A stretch of DNA of 64,000 bases from Sciscionella marina DSM 45152 (GTDB lineage: Bacteria; Actinomycetota; Actinomycetes; Mycobacteriales; Pseudonocardiaceae): assembly GCF_000379465.1 (NCBI RefSeq), contig NZ_KB905391.1, positions 1 through 64,000 on the forward strand, in the 5' to 3' direction. Each line of letters begins with the position of its first letter. Positions within the stretch are counted from its first letter, which is position 1. The notes beneath the pieces are model-generated. The model ran no database searches. It was not told the DNA's origin and saw only the letters and a list, made by a program, of their open reading frames with translations. The position numbers and the translations under genes were made by a program. Shown one piece after another: positions 8,214 to 16,755 of the stretch.

Positions 8214-9396
8214 GAATCGCGCCCTCCGGGTGCTGATTGCTGCCGATACCTTCGCGCCGAACGTCAACGGGGCGGCGCGGTTCACCGAACGGCTCGCCAC
8301 CGGGCTGGCCCGGCGTGGGCACCAGGTGCACGTGGCCTGTCCGAGTGCCGACGGGGCCGAGCGCGTCGAATCCTTCGGCGGGGCCACGGTGCACCGGATC
8401 CGGTCCCGGAGAATACCGGTGCACGAGGATTTCCGGATCTGCCTGCCGTGGCAGGCGAACGCGGCCGCGGACCGCATCCTCGAGCGGGCGCGGCCGGACA
8501 TCGTGCACGCCCAGTCGCACTTCCTGATCGGCCGGGCGCTGTTGCGCGCCGCCGAACGCAACGGGATTCCCGCGGTGGCCACGAATCACTTCATGCCGGA
8601 GAACCTGCTCGCCTACGCGCACTTGCCCCGAATGCTGCACCGCACCGCGATGCGCCTGGCCTGGCGGGATCTCGGCCGGGTGTTCGGCACGGCGAGCACT
8701 GTGACCACACCGACCGAGCTGGCTGCGGAACTGTTGCGGGACAACGGGTTCCCCGGATCGGTTCGCGCGGTCTCCTGTGGTATCGACACCGAGTCGTACC
8801 GCGGGCACGGTTCGGTGCGGCCGGGCACGGTGCTGTTCGTCGGCAGGCTGGACCAGGAGAAGCGGGTCGAGGAACTGCTCGCCGCAGTAGCCAGGATCGA
8901 ACCGGGAATCGCGGCGCGGGTGGAGATCATCGGGGACGGATCCTGCCGTGCCGAACTGGAGCGGCGTTCCCGGGAGCTCGGGATCGCCGAGCGCGTCAGC
9001 TTCCACGGTTTCGTCTCCGAACAGGAACTGCGCGCGGCCTATGCCAGGGCCGAGGTGTTCTGCATGCCCGGGATCGCCGAACTGCAGAGCCTGGCCACGC
9101 TGGAAGCGATGTCCTCGGGTACCGCGATCCTGGCCGCGAACGCGGTCGCGCTGCCGCACCTGGTGCGCGAGGGAGAGAACGGCTGGCTGTTCACTCCCGG
9201 CGACATCACCGAACTGGCGGAGAAACTGCGCGCGGTACTCGGCACCCCGGGCACCAGTGCGCGGATGGGCGAGGCGAGCGGACGGCTGGCCGCGGGGCAC
9301 GCGCTGGAGAAGACGCTCGCCACCTTCGAGGAGATCTACACCGCCCAGCTGCCGTCGCCGCGCGAACCGGCGCGCGTGCTCAGTCCCGTGGCGTGA
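8182..9396 (+). CDS. GT4-family glycosyltransferase
   Basis: A 404-residue retaining glycosyltransferase of the GT-B fold, close to the PimB/mannosyl- or glucosyltransferase group. The N-terminal acceptor domain begins RVLIAADTFAPNVNGAARF with GLARRGHQVHVACP. The donor domain starts FVGRLDQEKRVEELL and carries an E-x7-E motif (ELQSLATLE, about E299 and E307), followed by SGTAILAANA. The ATG at 8182 has AGGGG 7 nt upstream, inside the previous gene. Its end overlaps convergent mptB by 17 bp. Pairing with MptB suggests lipomannan or phosphoinositol-mannoside synthesis. Confidence 0.88.
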   Translation: MIVSSSAAPHENRALRVLIAADTFAPNVNGAARFTERLATGLARRGHQVHVACPSADGAERVESFGGATVHRIRSRRIPVHEDFRICLPWQANAAADRILERARPDIVHAQSHFLIGRALLRAAERNGIPAVATNHFMPENLLAYAHLPRMLHRTAMRLAWRDLGRVFGTASTVTTPTELAAELLRDNGFPGSVRAVSCGIDTESYRGHGSVRPGTVLFVGRLDQEKRVEELLAAVARIEPGIAARVEIIGDGSCRAELERRSRELGIAERVSFHGFVSEQELRAAYARAEVFCMPGIAELQSLATLEAMSSGTAILAANAVALPHLVREGENGWLFTPGDITELAEKLRAVLGTPGTSARMGEASGRLAAGHALEKTLATFEEIYTAQLPSPREPARVLSPVA

Positions 9397-11023
9397 GCGA
9401 GCGCTTGCGCCACAGGGAAAAGCCGAGCACGGGGATCCGGTTGCGGACCAGGAGCAGCAGTACCGCGAGCACGATCAGGGCGAGGACGATGGATTCGGGG
9501 ACCACGAACCCGCCCCCGGTCGGGCTGCTCCCGGTCGGCATCGGGGACACCAGGGTGGCCGCGGTGACGATCAGCGCGACCCAGATGCGGAACCGTGGCG
9601 CGGCGATCCCTGCGGCGAGCGGGATCATCGCCCACAGCAGGTACCAGGGCTGCACCGAGGCGCCGAAGAACACGATCGCCCCGAAGGCCAGTGCGATCCC
9701 GGTGAGCGGGCGGACCTTGCCGTAGAAGGAGAGCAGCAGCACGGCGGCCGCGATGAGCACGCTGGCCACCATGCCGAACTGGCGCAACAGGTCGATGGCC
9801 GCGTCGGTGTTGTCGCCGAATCCCAGCGCGATGCCGATCTGCCCGGTGACGTTGCCGATATCGGTCATCGGTGCCAGGAAGGTCTTGATCTGGCCGGGCG
9901 TGCTCAGCGCGGCGGAGAACCAGCCGAAGCCGAGCCCGCCGATCATCGAGAACCCGGCCAGCACCACACCCGAGACCAGCATACTGACCACACCGACCTG
10001 GATCAGCCGCCGCCAGGTGCCGCCGAGTCTTCGTGCCGCGTGCACCCCGAGGAAACCCAGCCCGACGAGGGCGGTGAACTTGATCGCCGCGCCGACCGAG
10101 ACGAGCAGGGCGCCTCCGAGGAAATAGCCGAGTTCGGCGCGAGTGATCGGGGCCACCGGTTCACCGGGCAGCGGAACCGGCGGCATCTTGGTCAGCGCCA
10201 CCTCGATCCCGGCGAGCATGAAGCCGATCATCAGGGCCTCGTTGTGCGCGCCCGCGATGAGGTGGAACAGCACCAGTGGGTTCAGCGCGCCCAGCCACAG
10301 GGCACTGACCGGCTGCACCCCGAAGCGCCGGGCGAGCCGGGGCAGTGCCCAGACGAACAGCGCCACGCCGATCAGTTCGAGGAACCGGTGCAGCAGTGCC
10401 GCCGAGATGACATGGTCCCCGCCGACCAGTGAGGTGATCGCCCGGCCCGCGGCGAGGAAAGCGGGCCCGTACGGCGCCGGGGTCTCACGCCACACATTGG
10501 GCACATTGCGCGCCAGCAGGTCGGCGGTGCCGAGACCGGGGGCGGGCCCGACCTCGTAGGGATTCATGCCCAGCAGGAAGATCTTCGACTGCGCCAGATA
10601 GGAGTACACATCCCGGGAGAACATCGGCGGGATGAACACCAGCGGCGCGGTCCACAGCAGCATGACCCGGTTGAGCTGGCGGGTGGTGGCCAACCGCGGT
10701 TTGTCCGGGCGGGTGAACCGGCCGAGCCAGAGCCAGGCGACCAGGATCGCGAACAGCCCGGTGTAGGAGCAGGCGATGGCCACCGAGGGCAGCCGCGCGA
10801 ACAGTCCGATCACCGGCATATCGGGGACCGGGTTGAACACCGGGGCGGCCCCCGCGCCGAGGGATCCGCAGGCGAGCAGCAGCGCGCCGAGCGTGCCGAA
10901 CCGGCGGACCAGGTCGAACTGGCGCCGCTCGGTGTCGTTCAGCGGTGGTTTGGCCGTGGCCCGGTCCGCTTCGGCGGGCTCGCTTCCGCCCGCCATCGGC
11001 GTCGCTGTGTCCTGGGCAACCAC
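9380..11023 (-). CDS. mptB: Polyprenol-phosphomannose-dependent alpha-1,6-mannosyltransferase
   Basis: A 547-residue polytopic GT-C enzyme of the MptB family, which extends the alpha-1,6-mannan backbone of lipomannan with decaprenyl-phosphomannose on the outer face of the membrane. About a dozen hydrophobic helices are visible. The first periplasmic loop has the family MFSRDVYSYLAQ with the catalytic-type acidic pair region, then NPYEVGPAP and the conserved ETPAPYGPAF. The GTG start at 11023 has TAGCCT 6 nt upstream and no ribosome site, consistent with leaderless translation. It sits just before the SUF region, as Rv1459c does. Confidence 0.9.
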   Translation of the reverse strand: MVAQDTATPMAGGSEPAEADRATAKPPLNDTERRQFDLVRRFGTLGALLLACGSLGAGAAPVFNPVPDMPVIGLFARLPSVAIACSYTGLFAILVAWLWLGRFTRPDKPRLATTRQLNRVMLLWTAPLVFIPPMFSRDVYSYLAQSKIFLLGMNPYEVGPAPGLGTADLLARNVPNVWRETPAPYGPAFLAAGRAITSLVGGDHVISAALLHRFLELIGVALFVWALPRLARRFGVQPVSALWLGALNPLVLFHLIAGAHNEALMIGFMLAGIEVALTKMPPVPLPGEPVAPITRAELGYFLGGALLVSVGAAIKFTALVGLGFLGVHAARRLGGTWRRLIQVGVVSMLVSGVVLAGFSMIGGLGFGWFSAALSTPGQIKTFLAPMTDIGNVTGQIGIALGFGDNTDAAIDLLRQFGMVASVLIAAAVLLLSFYGKVRPLTGIALAFGAIVFFGASVQPWYLLWAMIPLAAGIAAPRFRIWVALIVTAATLVSPMPTGSSPTGGGFVVPESIVLALIVLAVLLLLVRNRIPVLGFSLWRKRSLTPRD

Positions 11024-11076
11024 ACCGAGAGGCTAGCGGCCGGTGGCGGGGTGGCCCCGCACGGGTTCGGGGCGGC

Positions 11077-11850
11077 TCAGAACTGTTCGGGCCGAGTCAG
11101 CGCGTCCGCCCCGCCGTCGATCACGAACTGGGCCCCGTGCACAAAACCCGCCTGGGCGCTGAGCAGGTAGGCGATGAGGGTGGCGACGTCCTGCGGTTGC
11201 CCGCGCCTGCCGACCGGGGTGGGGAAGGCCTCCATCGCCGCACCGTAGCGCTCGTCTGCGAGGCCGTCCCGCAGCAGCGGGGTGTCCACCACCCCGGGGG
11301 CGACGGTGTTCAGCCGGACCCCGGCCGCGCCCCAGTCGCCGGCCCGCCTGCGCACCGCGACGGTGAGCGCGTTCTTCGCGGCGGCATAGGCGTAGTGACC
11401 GCGATAGTCCCCGGCCGCGGCGACCGCGGCGGTCACCGCGGATTCGTCCCCGGATTCGATGGCAGGCGCGATCGGGTTCTCCGACCACCGCACCTGGACG
11501 GAGGCCACCGAGGAGACCACGACCGCGGCCGGGTCGGTGCCGGAGCGCAGGGCCGGGAGAAGTCCGTCGAGCATGGCCACGGCGGCGAAGTAGTTGACCG
11601 AGGAGATCAGCGCGGGATCGTCGATGTGCGGGCCGAGCCCGGCGCAGGAGACGAACCCGTCGAGCACGTGCGCACAGCGTTCGTGCAGCTCGGCGAGGGC
11701 ACCCTCCCGGCCTGTCCGCGTGCCGAGGTCGGCGCACACCTCGGCGTTCCGCAGATCGATGCCGATCACCTCGTGCCCGGCCGCGCGCAGGGTCTCGGTG
11801 GTCGCCGCACCGATACCGGAGGCGGCTCCAGTGACCGCGATCGGAGCCAT
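11077..11850 (-). CDS. Short-chain dehydrogenase/reductase
   Basis: A 257-residue classical SDR with nucleotide motif VTGAASGIG at the N-terminus and catalytic Ser in VVVSSVAS plus Tyr-x3-Lys in YAAAK (about Y155, K159). The order of motifs and the insert between Ser and Tyr resemble hydroxysteroid or coniferyl-alcohol dehydrogenases. GAGGAG precedes the second of two close ATG codons (11850) at proper spacing, so that one is taken as the start. It lies 18 bp after the ene-reductase stop, so TetR, ene-reductase and SDR form one operon, probably for oxidation or reduction of an alicyclic or steroid-like compound. Confidence 0.85.
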   Translation of the reverse strand: MAPIAVTGAASGIGAATTETLRAAGHEVIGIDLRNAEVCADLGTRTGREGALAELHERCAHVLDGFVSCAGLGPHIDDPALISSVNYFAAVAMLDGLLPALRSGTDPAAVVVSSVASVQVRWSENPIAPAIESGDESAVTAAVAAAGDYRGHYAYAAAKNALTVAVRRRAGDWGAAGVRLNTVAPGVVDTPLLRDGLADERYGAAMEAFPTPVGRRGQPQDVATLIAYLLSAQAGFVHGAQFVIDGGADALTRPEQF

Positions 11851-11868
11851 GGGCATCTCCTCACTCGT

Positions 11869-13035
11869 TCAGCGTGCGAGCACGCAATGGGTTCCGCGAT
11901 AGATCGTCGGCATGCACTTGTTGCAGTGGACGCACAGAGAACGCGTCCGCGGTTCGGTGCGCAGCCGTGCGGGCAGGTCGGGTTCGCGCAGCAGCGCACG
12001 CGCCATGGCGACGAACTCGAATCCGCGCTCCATGGCCAGCCGCATCGTGTCCGCCTGGCTGATCCCGCCGAGCAGGATCAGCGGTATATCGAGCCGGGCG
12101 CGGAACTGCTCGGCCTTTTCGAGCAGATATGCCTCCCGGTACGGATAGGCGCGCAGGAACCGTTTTCCGGCAAGCCGCAGGCCGAGCCGCAGCGGCGTGG
12201 GAAACGCCGCCGCGAACTCGCGCACCGGTGCCTGCCCGGTGAACAGGTACATCGGATTGAGCAGGGAACTGCCCGCGGTCAGCTCGAGCGCGTCGAGCGT
12301 GCCCTCGGCTTCGAGCCACTCCGCCACCCGCAGGCTCTCGTCCAGCCAGAGACCGCCGGGCACCCCGTCGTCCATGTTCAGCTTCGCGGTGATCGCCAGC
12401 CGCCCGCCGACCGCTTCGCGCACCGCGCGGGCGATGGACAGGGCGAGCCGCGCCCGGTTGCGCAGGCTGCCGCCGTACTCGTCGGCGCGCCGGTTCAGCA
12501 ACGGGCTCAGGAAGGAACTGGCCAGATAGTTGTGCCCGAAGTGCAGCTCGACGGCGTCGAAGCCGGACCGTTCGGCCAGCCGCGCGGCCTCGGCGTGCGC
12601 GGCGATGATGCGCTCGAGATCGCCGGGACTCGCCGCGTGCATGACGCGCATCCCCAAGGGGCTCGGCAGCCGGATCGGGGCGAGCGCCGGCGCCCGGTTG
12701 GATGCCGCGTTCGCGACCGGTCCGGCGTGCCCGAGCTGTGCGCTGATCGCCGCACCCTGGGCGTGTACCGCCTCGGTGAGCCTGCGCAGTCCGGGGACGG
12801 CTTCCGGGCGCATCCAGATCTGGTGCCGATCGGTACGCCCTTCCGGGGCGACGGCGCAGTAGGCGACCGTGGTCATGGCCGCACCACCTTCGGCGACCCG
12901 GGTGTGGAAATCGATCAGTTCCCCGGTGACCAGCGCGTCCGGGGTGACTCCCTCGAAGGTCGCCGATTTGATGATCCGGTTGCGCAGCCGCACCGGGCCG
13001 ATGCGGGCGGAGGAGAACACGTCCGGTGCGGTCAC
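11869..13035 (-). CDS. Old-yellow-enzyme family NADH:flavin oxidoreductase
   Basis: A 388-residue FMN-dependent ene-reductase with a TIM barrel. Visible marks are QLGHAG, the His-Asn pair and signature in ELHFGHNYLASSFLSPLLNRRADEYGG (split over about residues 165-190), and the phosphate-binding LILLGGIS near residue 315. The C-terminus SLCVHCNKCMPTIYRGTHC has cysteines reminiscent of the cluster region of larger dienoyl-CoA reductases, but the second flavin domain is absent. GTG at 13035 overlaps the TetR stop by 4 bp. The true substrate is unknown. Confidence 0.86.
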   Translation of the reverse strand: MTAPDVFSSARIGPVRLRNRIIKSATFEGVTPDALVTGELIDFHTRVAEGGAAMTTVAYCAVAPEGRTDRHQIWMRPEAVPGLRRLTEAVHAQGAAISAQLGHAGPVANAASNRAPALAPIRLPSPLGMRVMHAASPGDLERIIAAHAEAARLAERSGFDAVELHFGHNYLASSFLSPLLNRRADEYGGSLRNRARLALSIARAVREAVGGRLAITAKLNMDDGVPGGLWLDESLRVAEWLEAEGTLDALELTAGSSLLNPMYLFTGQAPVREFAAAFPTPLRLGLRLAGKRFLRAYPYREAYLLEKAEQFRARLDIPLILLGGISQADTMRLAMERGFEFVAMARALLREPDLPARLRTEPRTRSLCVHCNKCMPTIYRGTHCVLAR

Positions 13036-13634
13036 GGCGTCTCCTCTTCGGCCGTGAGGCCCGCGGTGACGAAGGCGTGCACGGTGCGAAAGGCGGCCCG
13101 GCCCCGGCGTGGCGGTTCGCCCGCAGGCTGGCCGAAGGCGCGCAACACCAGTTCGAAGGCGAGGGCCCAGCGGCGTTCGGCCTCTCGCTGGTTCAGCCTG
13201 GGGCAGGCGGTGCGCAGCAGCCGGGCCCACGGGGCGAGGCTGAACCACTGGGAATGCCACTGCACATCGACCCGGGCGAGCACGACCGTGGCCAGCAGCC
13301 GCAGCCGGAGCCTGCCGACCGGATCAGCGGCGAGCTCGGCGAGGGGGTCGAGCGCGACATCGACGAGTTCCCCGACGGTCGGCGTCCAGCCATTGCGCCT
13401 GCGCGCGGCGAGTTCGGCGAGCCGATCCTGCCACAGCGGTCCGAGGCGGCGCTCGAGCAGCTCGCCGACCAGGGCCGCCTTGGACCCGAAGTGGTAGTGC
13501 ACCGCCGCCGGATTCATTCCCGCGGCCGCGTTGATCGCGCGCACCGAGACGTGTTCGTAGCCGTGTTCGAGCAGAAGTGTCTCGGCGACAGCCAGTAGAT
13601 GCTCGACCGTCGGAGAACTCGTCGTCGCAGCCAT
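13032..13634 (-). CDS. TetR-family regulator of the ene-reductase/SDR operon
   Basis: A 200-residue repressor with an N-terminal TetR helix-turn-helix (VRAINAAAGMNPAAVHYHFGSKAALVGELLERR, split around residues 30-62) and a ligand-binding C-terminal domain. ATG 13634 is 7 nt after a TCTAAT hexamer with TTGATA 17 bp further up, so the mRNA is probably leaderless. It is translationally coupled to the ene-reductase. A perfect 17-bp dyad lies just upstream of its promoter, making autoregulation likely. The inducer is probably the substrate of the two oxidoreductases. Confidence 0.87.
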   Translation of the reverse strand: MAATTSSPTVEHLLAVAETLLLEHGYEHVSVRAINAAAGMNPAAVHYHFGSKAALVGELLERRLGPLWQDRLAELAARRRNGWTPTVGELVDVALDPLAELAADPVGRLRLRLLATVVLARVDVQWHSQWFSLAPWARLLRTACPRLNQREAERRWALAFELVLRAFGQPAGEPPRRGRAAFRTVHAFVTAGLTAEEETP

Positions 13635-13641
13635 GCCGGGG

Positions 13642-13670
13642 ATTAGATCACTTGCCGGTCGCCGTATCAA
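13642..13670 (-). promoter_or_regulatory. Promoter of the TetR/ene-reductase/SDR operon
   Basis: Reading the minus strand, TTGATA (13670-13665), a 17-bp spacer, then TCTAAT (13647-13642) form one of the best sigma-70-like promoters in the window. Transcription would begin at or next to the ATG at 13634, giving a leaderless message. Confidence 0.6.
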
Positions 13671-13677
13671 CCTATGA

Positions 13678-13694
13678 TTCAATCAGTGATTGAA
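13678..13694. promoter_or_regulatory. Perfect 17-bp dyad, candidate TetR operator
   Basis: TTCAATCA-G-TGATTGAA is a perfect inverted repeat with 8-bp arms. A second overlapping dyad (TGATT-G-AATCA on the minus strand) shares half of it. It lies 7 bp upstream of the -35 box of the TetR operon. Size and placement fit a TetR-family operator. Confidence 0.6.
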
Positions 13695-13781
13695 AATCCG
13701 GGGTCAAAAAAATCCGCGGGAGCAGCAGCCGTACCGCCGCTCCCGCGAATGGGCAGAGCAAGGAGAACCCGGGGTTGTGGG

Positions 13782-14582
13782 CTACTCCGCCGGGGTGACC
13801 GAGAACCGGCGCAGCAACAGTGCCGGGTTCTTCGTGCGCACCTCGGCCAGCCGCTCGGTGGACAGCTCGGCCACGGTGGTGCCCACCGACTCGCCGAGCG
13901 AGGCGAGCACTACGCCCATCGGATCCACGATCATGCTGTTGCCCGCCCCGGTCGGCGCGCTCTGGTCGGCCGCGGCGAGGAAGATCGTGTTCTCGATGGC
14001 GCGGGCGCGCAGCAGCGTGATCCAGTGGTTCTCCTTGAGCGGTCCGGGGACCCATTCGGCGGGAAGCAGCAGGGTGTCCGCGCCCGCGTCCACGATCCGC
14101 CTGGTCACCTCGGGGAAGCGCAGGTCGTAGCAGGTCTGCAGGCCGAAGGTGTGCCCGCCGACGGTGAACGTCTCCGGTGCCTCGATGTCCCCGGGCTGGA
14201 TGTGGTCCGATTCGGCGTAACCGAAGGCGTCGTAGAGGTGCAGTTTGCGGTAGGCGGCCGCGATGGATCCGTCGGGCGCGGCGGCGATCAGGGTGTTGTG
14301 CACCCGTTCCGCTCCGGGGATCGCCTCGTTGAACCCGGCGACCAGGTACGCGCCCGATTCTTGCGCCTTGCCGAGCAGTGCGGTCACGAACGGTCCGTCG
14401 ATCGGTTCCGCGGAACGTACGAACCGGTCGTCCATCCGCGGCGCGGTGAACCCGGCGTACTCGGGGAGCACGACGACATGCGCGCCCCTGGAGACCGCGC
14501 GGTCGACGAGATCGGTGATCTGCTTGAGATTGCCCGCCTTGTCCTCGGTTGCGTTGAACTGGGCGACCGCGACAGCGACCAT
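13782..14582 (-). CDS. Carbon-nitrogen hydrolase (nitrilase superfamily)
   Basis: A 266-residue amidohydrolase. The Glu-Lys-Cys triad is visible: E41 in VVLPEYAG, K113 in YRKLHLYDAFG and C151 in LQTCYDLRFPE. The sequence resembles the Nit1/omega-amidase and deaminated-glutathione amidase branch, but substrate is uncertain. AGGAGGAG lies directly before ATG 14582, 12 bp after the transporter stop. It is the last gene of an operon with an aldolase and an MFS permease, so it probably cleaves an amide arising in the same catabolic route. Confidence 0.88.
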   Translation of the reverse strand: MVAVAVAQFNATEDKAGNLKQITDLVDRAVSRGAHVVVLPEYAGFTAPRMDDRFVRSAEPIDGPFVTALLGKAQESGAYLVAGFNEAIPGAERVHNTLIAAAPDGSIAAAYRKLHLYDAFGYAESDHIQPGDIEAPETFTVGGHTFGLQTCYDLRFPEVTRRIVDAGADTLLLPAEWVPGPLKENHWITLLRARAIENTIFLAAADQSAPTGAGNSMIVDPMGVVLASLGESVGTTVAELSTERLAEVRTKNPALLLRRFSVTPAE

Positions 14583-14594
14583 GGTTGTCTCCTC

Positions 14595-15929
14595 CTAATG
14601 ATCCGTGGCAGGGGCGGGCATCCGCTCGACCTTGCCGAGAACGACTGTGTAACAAAGAATCCCGGCGATCAAGACGAGGCCGGTGACCAGGAAGGCGCCG
14701 GCGAAGGACCCGGTGGCGTCCACGACGAGGCCGGTGACGATCGGTGCGGCGATCCCGATCAGGTTCGCGATGAAGTTGACGATCCCGCCGAGCGAACCGG
14801 TGTATCCCTCCGGGGCGACGAGCGCGATGATCGTGGCGCCCGCCGGATTCGAGACGGCCAGACCGGCCGCGCCGATCGAGAGGAACACCAGGGCGACGGC
14901 GATCGATCCCGCGTATGCCGCCCCGGCTACGGTCAGCGAGACCAGCATGCTGGTGACGAGCACGACGCGGCGGACCTTGGTCTCGTTCCCGGTGCGCTTG
15001 ATCCAGCGGTCCATGACGACCCCGGCGAACACGAACTGCGCGATGACCGCGATCAGCCAGGGGATCATCGTGTAGACGCCGCCGGAGAGCAGGTTCACCC
15101 CGAACTGCTTGCCGAGATAGCCGGGCAGCCAGGTGAGCAGCACGTAGTACGAGTAGGTGTAGGCCGCGTAGCCGAGTGCGATGCCCCAGGTCTTGCGGCG
15201 GCGCAGCAGGTAGCCGATACCGCGCAACGAACCAGCGCCGGTCACCCGCTCGTCCTGGGCACCGCCGGAGCGCATGTAGTCGAACTCCGCCTGTCCGAGC
15301 CTGCCCTTGGCCAGCGACTGGCGCGGCGTCAGATAGAGCAGCCACCACACGAGCAGGTACAGCAGGCTCAGGATTCCGGTGAAGATGAACGCGGCATGCC
15401 AGCTGAACGTGGTCACCAGGAACGCCATGACCGGTATGCCGACCACGTTCGAGATCTTCGCGCAGCCGTCGAAGATCGAGGTCGCCCTGCCCCGTTCGTG
15501 CTGCGGGAACCACTGGCCGATGGCCTTCCACCCCGCGGGCACGGTCGGCACCTCGCCGATGCCGAGGATGAGCCGGGAGATCAGTAACAGGCCGAGCCCG
15601 CCCGCGGCGGCGGAGAGGAAGGAACCGACCGCCCACAGCGCCGCCGCGGCCCGGTTCACCCAGCGCACGCCGATGCGGTCGATGATCGAGCCGATCGGCA
15701 TCTGCAGTATCGCGTAGGTCCACAGGAAGGCCGAGGAGATGATGCCCATCTGCCCGGCGCTGACGTGGAAATCGCGCATGATCTCCGGTGTCGCGACCGA
15801 GAGGTTGACCCGGTCGATGTAGTTGACGAACATGCCGAGGCCGATGACCCCCGCGATGCCCCAGCGGGCCCGCCCGATGCGCGAGGCACGGGCGGGGGTC
15901 TCGCTGGAGGTCCCGGGCCCGGCCGTCAC
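14595..15929 (-). CDS. MFS transporter, anion:cation symporter (ACS) type
   Basis: A 444-residue permease with 12 predicted helices. FVNYIDRVNLSVATPEIMRDF in helix 1 and the loop RIGVRWVNRAA are typical of ACS-family carriers for sugar acids such as galactonate, glucarate or tartrate. RARWGIAGV precedes helix 1. The GTG start at 15929 overlaps the aldolase stop by 4 bp. With an HpcH/HpaI aldolase before it and an amidohydrolase after it, uptake of a hydroxy-dicarboxylate or sugar-acid derivative is likely. Confidence 0.86.
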   Translation of the reverse strand: MTAGPGTSSETPARASRIGRARWGIAGVIGLGMFVNYIDRVNLSVATPEIMRDFHVSAGQMGIISSAFLWTYAILQMPIGSIIDRIGVRWVNRAAAALWAVGSFLSAAAGGLGLLLISRLILGIGEVPTVPAGWKAIGQWFPQHERGRATSIFDGCAKISNVVGIPVMAFLVTTFSWHAAFIFTGILSLLYLLVWWLLYLTPRQSLAKGRLGQAEFDYMRSGGAQDERVTGAGSLRGIGYLLRRRKTWGIALGYAAYTYSYYVLLTWLPGYLGKQFGVNLLSGGVYTMIPWLIAVIAQFVFAGVVMDRWIKRTGNETKVRRVVLVTSMLVSLTVAGAAYAGSIAVALVFLSIGAAGLAVSNPAGATIIALVAPEGYTGSLGGIVNFIANLIGIAAPIVTGLVVDATGSFAGAFLVTGLVLIAGILCYTVVLGKVERMPAPATDH

Positions 15930-16678
15930 GGCTTGGCCTCGAGCGCCCGCATCTCGTGCAGCGGGCCGGCGAATCCGGCGGAGAGCGCGCCGTGCTGCAT
16001 GATCAGCGCGAGCTGGTCCGCCCCGTTGCGTGCGGCGAACTCCTTCTCCTCGGTGCTCCACGCGGGCAGCATCCACGGTTTGCCCGCGGTCTTCGCCGCT
16101 TCGGCGACCCGGCCCAGATCGGCGAAGTCCCCGGCCTCCCGCGTGTAGGCCCCGCGCTCCCTGCGCAGCGAGAGGTCCGAGGGCCCGACGAAGACGCCGT
16201 CCACCGTGTCCAGCGCGAGGATCGCCTCGATCTCCTCGAGTGCGCCCGCGTCCTCGATCATCGGCAGGCACCGGGTCTTGGCGTCCTGCTCGGTGATCCA
16301 GGCGTCGCTCATCCCCGCGTAGGCCGCGGTACGCCCACCGGCGAAGCTGCGGTCGCCGCGCGGCGGGAACTTCGCGAAGCCGGTCACTTCGCGCGCGTGC
16401 TCGGCGTTCGCCACGTGTGGGATCACCACGGCATCGGCGCCGAAATCGAGCGCTTGCTGGATCGGTCCGCGCTCCGGGCCGAGCACCTTGGCGAGAACTT
16501 CCAGCCCGGTCGCCCGGCAGAAGGGGATGAACCGTTCGAGATCGGCGAGGTCGAACGCACCGTGTTCGATGTCCAGGACCACGGCCCCATAGCCGAGGCC
16601 ACGGGCGATCTCCACCGCGGCGAAGCTCGGGTCGGAAAGCCAGATCGCATAGCGGCGGTCGGCTGGTTCGGGCGCCAT
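15926..16678 (-). CDS. HpcH/HpaI-family aldolase
   Basis: A 250-residue class II aldolase for 2-keto-3-deoxy sugar acids or 4-hydroxy-2-oxo-dicarboxylates, giving pyruvate and an aldehyde. Family features: GAVVLDIEHGAFDLADLERF (catalytic-type acidic/His segment), PLIED-like LPMIEDAGALEEIEAILA and VDGVFVGPSDLSLRR with metal-region Asp. GAGGAG 6 nt before ATG 16678 sets the start. First gene of the aldolase-MFS-nitrilase operon and divergent from a GntR regulator that probably controls it. Confidence 0.87.
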   Translation of the reverse strand: MAPEPADRRYAIWLSDPSFAAVEIARGLGYGAVVLDIEHGAFDLADLERFIPFCRATGLEVLAKVLGPERGPIQQALDFGADAVVIPHVANAEHAREVTGFAKFPPRGDRSFAGGRTAAYAGMSDAWITEQDAKTRCLPMIEDAGALEEIEAILALDTVDGVFVGPSDLSLRRERGAYTREAGDFADLGRVAEAAKTAGKPWMLPAWSTEEKEFAARNGADQLALIMQHGALSAGFAGPLHEMRALEAKP

Positions 16679-16715
16679 TGCACACTCCTCGTAATTCACT
16701 CAATGGGTTGGCTCA

Positions 16716-16750
16716 AGCCTCATAGGCTGAGGTATTCGCCGTGTATACAC
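16716..16750. promoter_or_regulatory. Divergent control region with two dyads (candidate GntR operators)
   Basis: Between the aldolase start (16678) and the GntR gene are AGCCT-CAT-AGGCT (16716-16728) and the perfect 10-bp palindrome GTGTATACAC (16741-16750). TATAC-centred dyads are common operators for FCD-domain GntR regulators. TATACA within the second also serves as a -10 box 6 nt before ATG 16756, so binding there would repress gntR itself. Confidence 0.55.
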
Positions 16751-16755
16751 GAGGG

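Noticed and set aside
123-13035. A natural-product gene cluster (GT1, ABC exporter, GT4, ene-reductase, SDR)
   Set aside because: There is no PKS, NRPS, terpene or RiPP core gene, and most of these genes belong to the conserved backbone or to separate operons.
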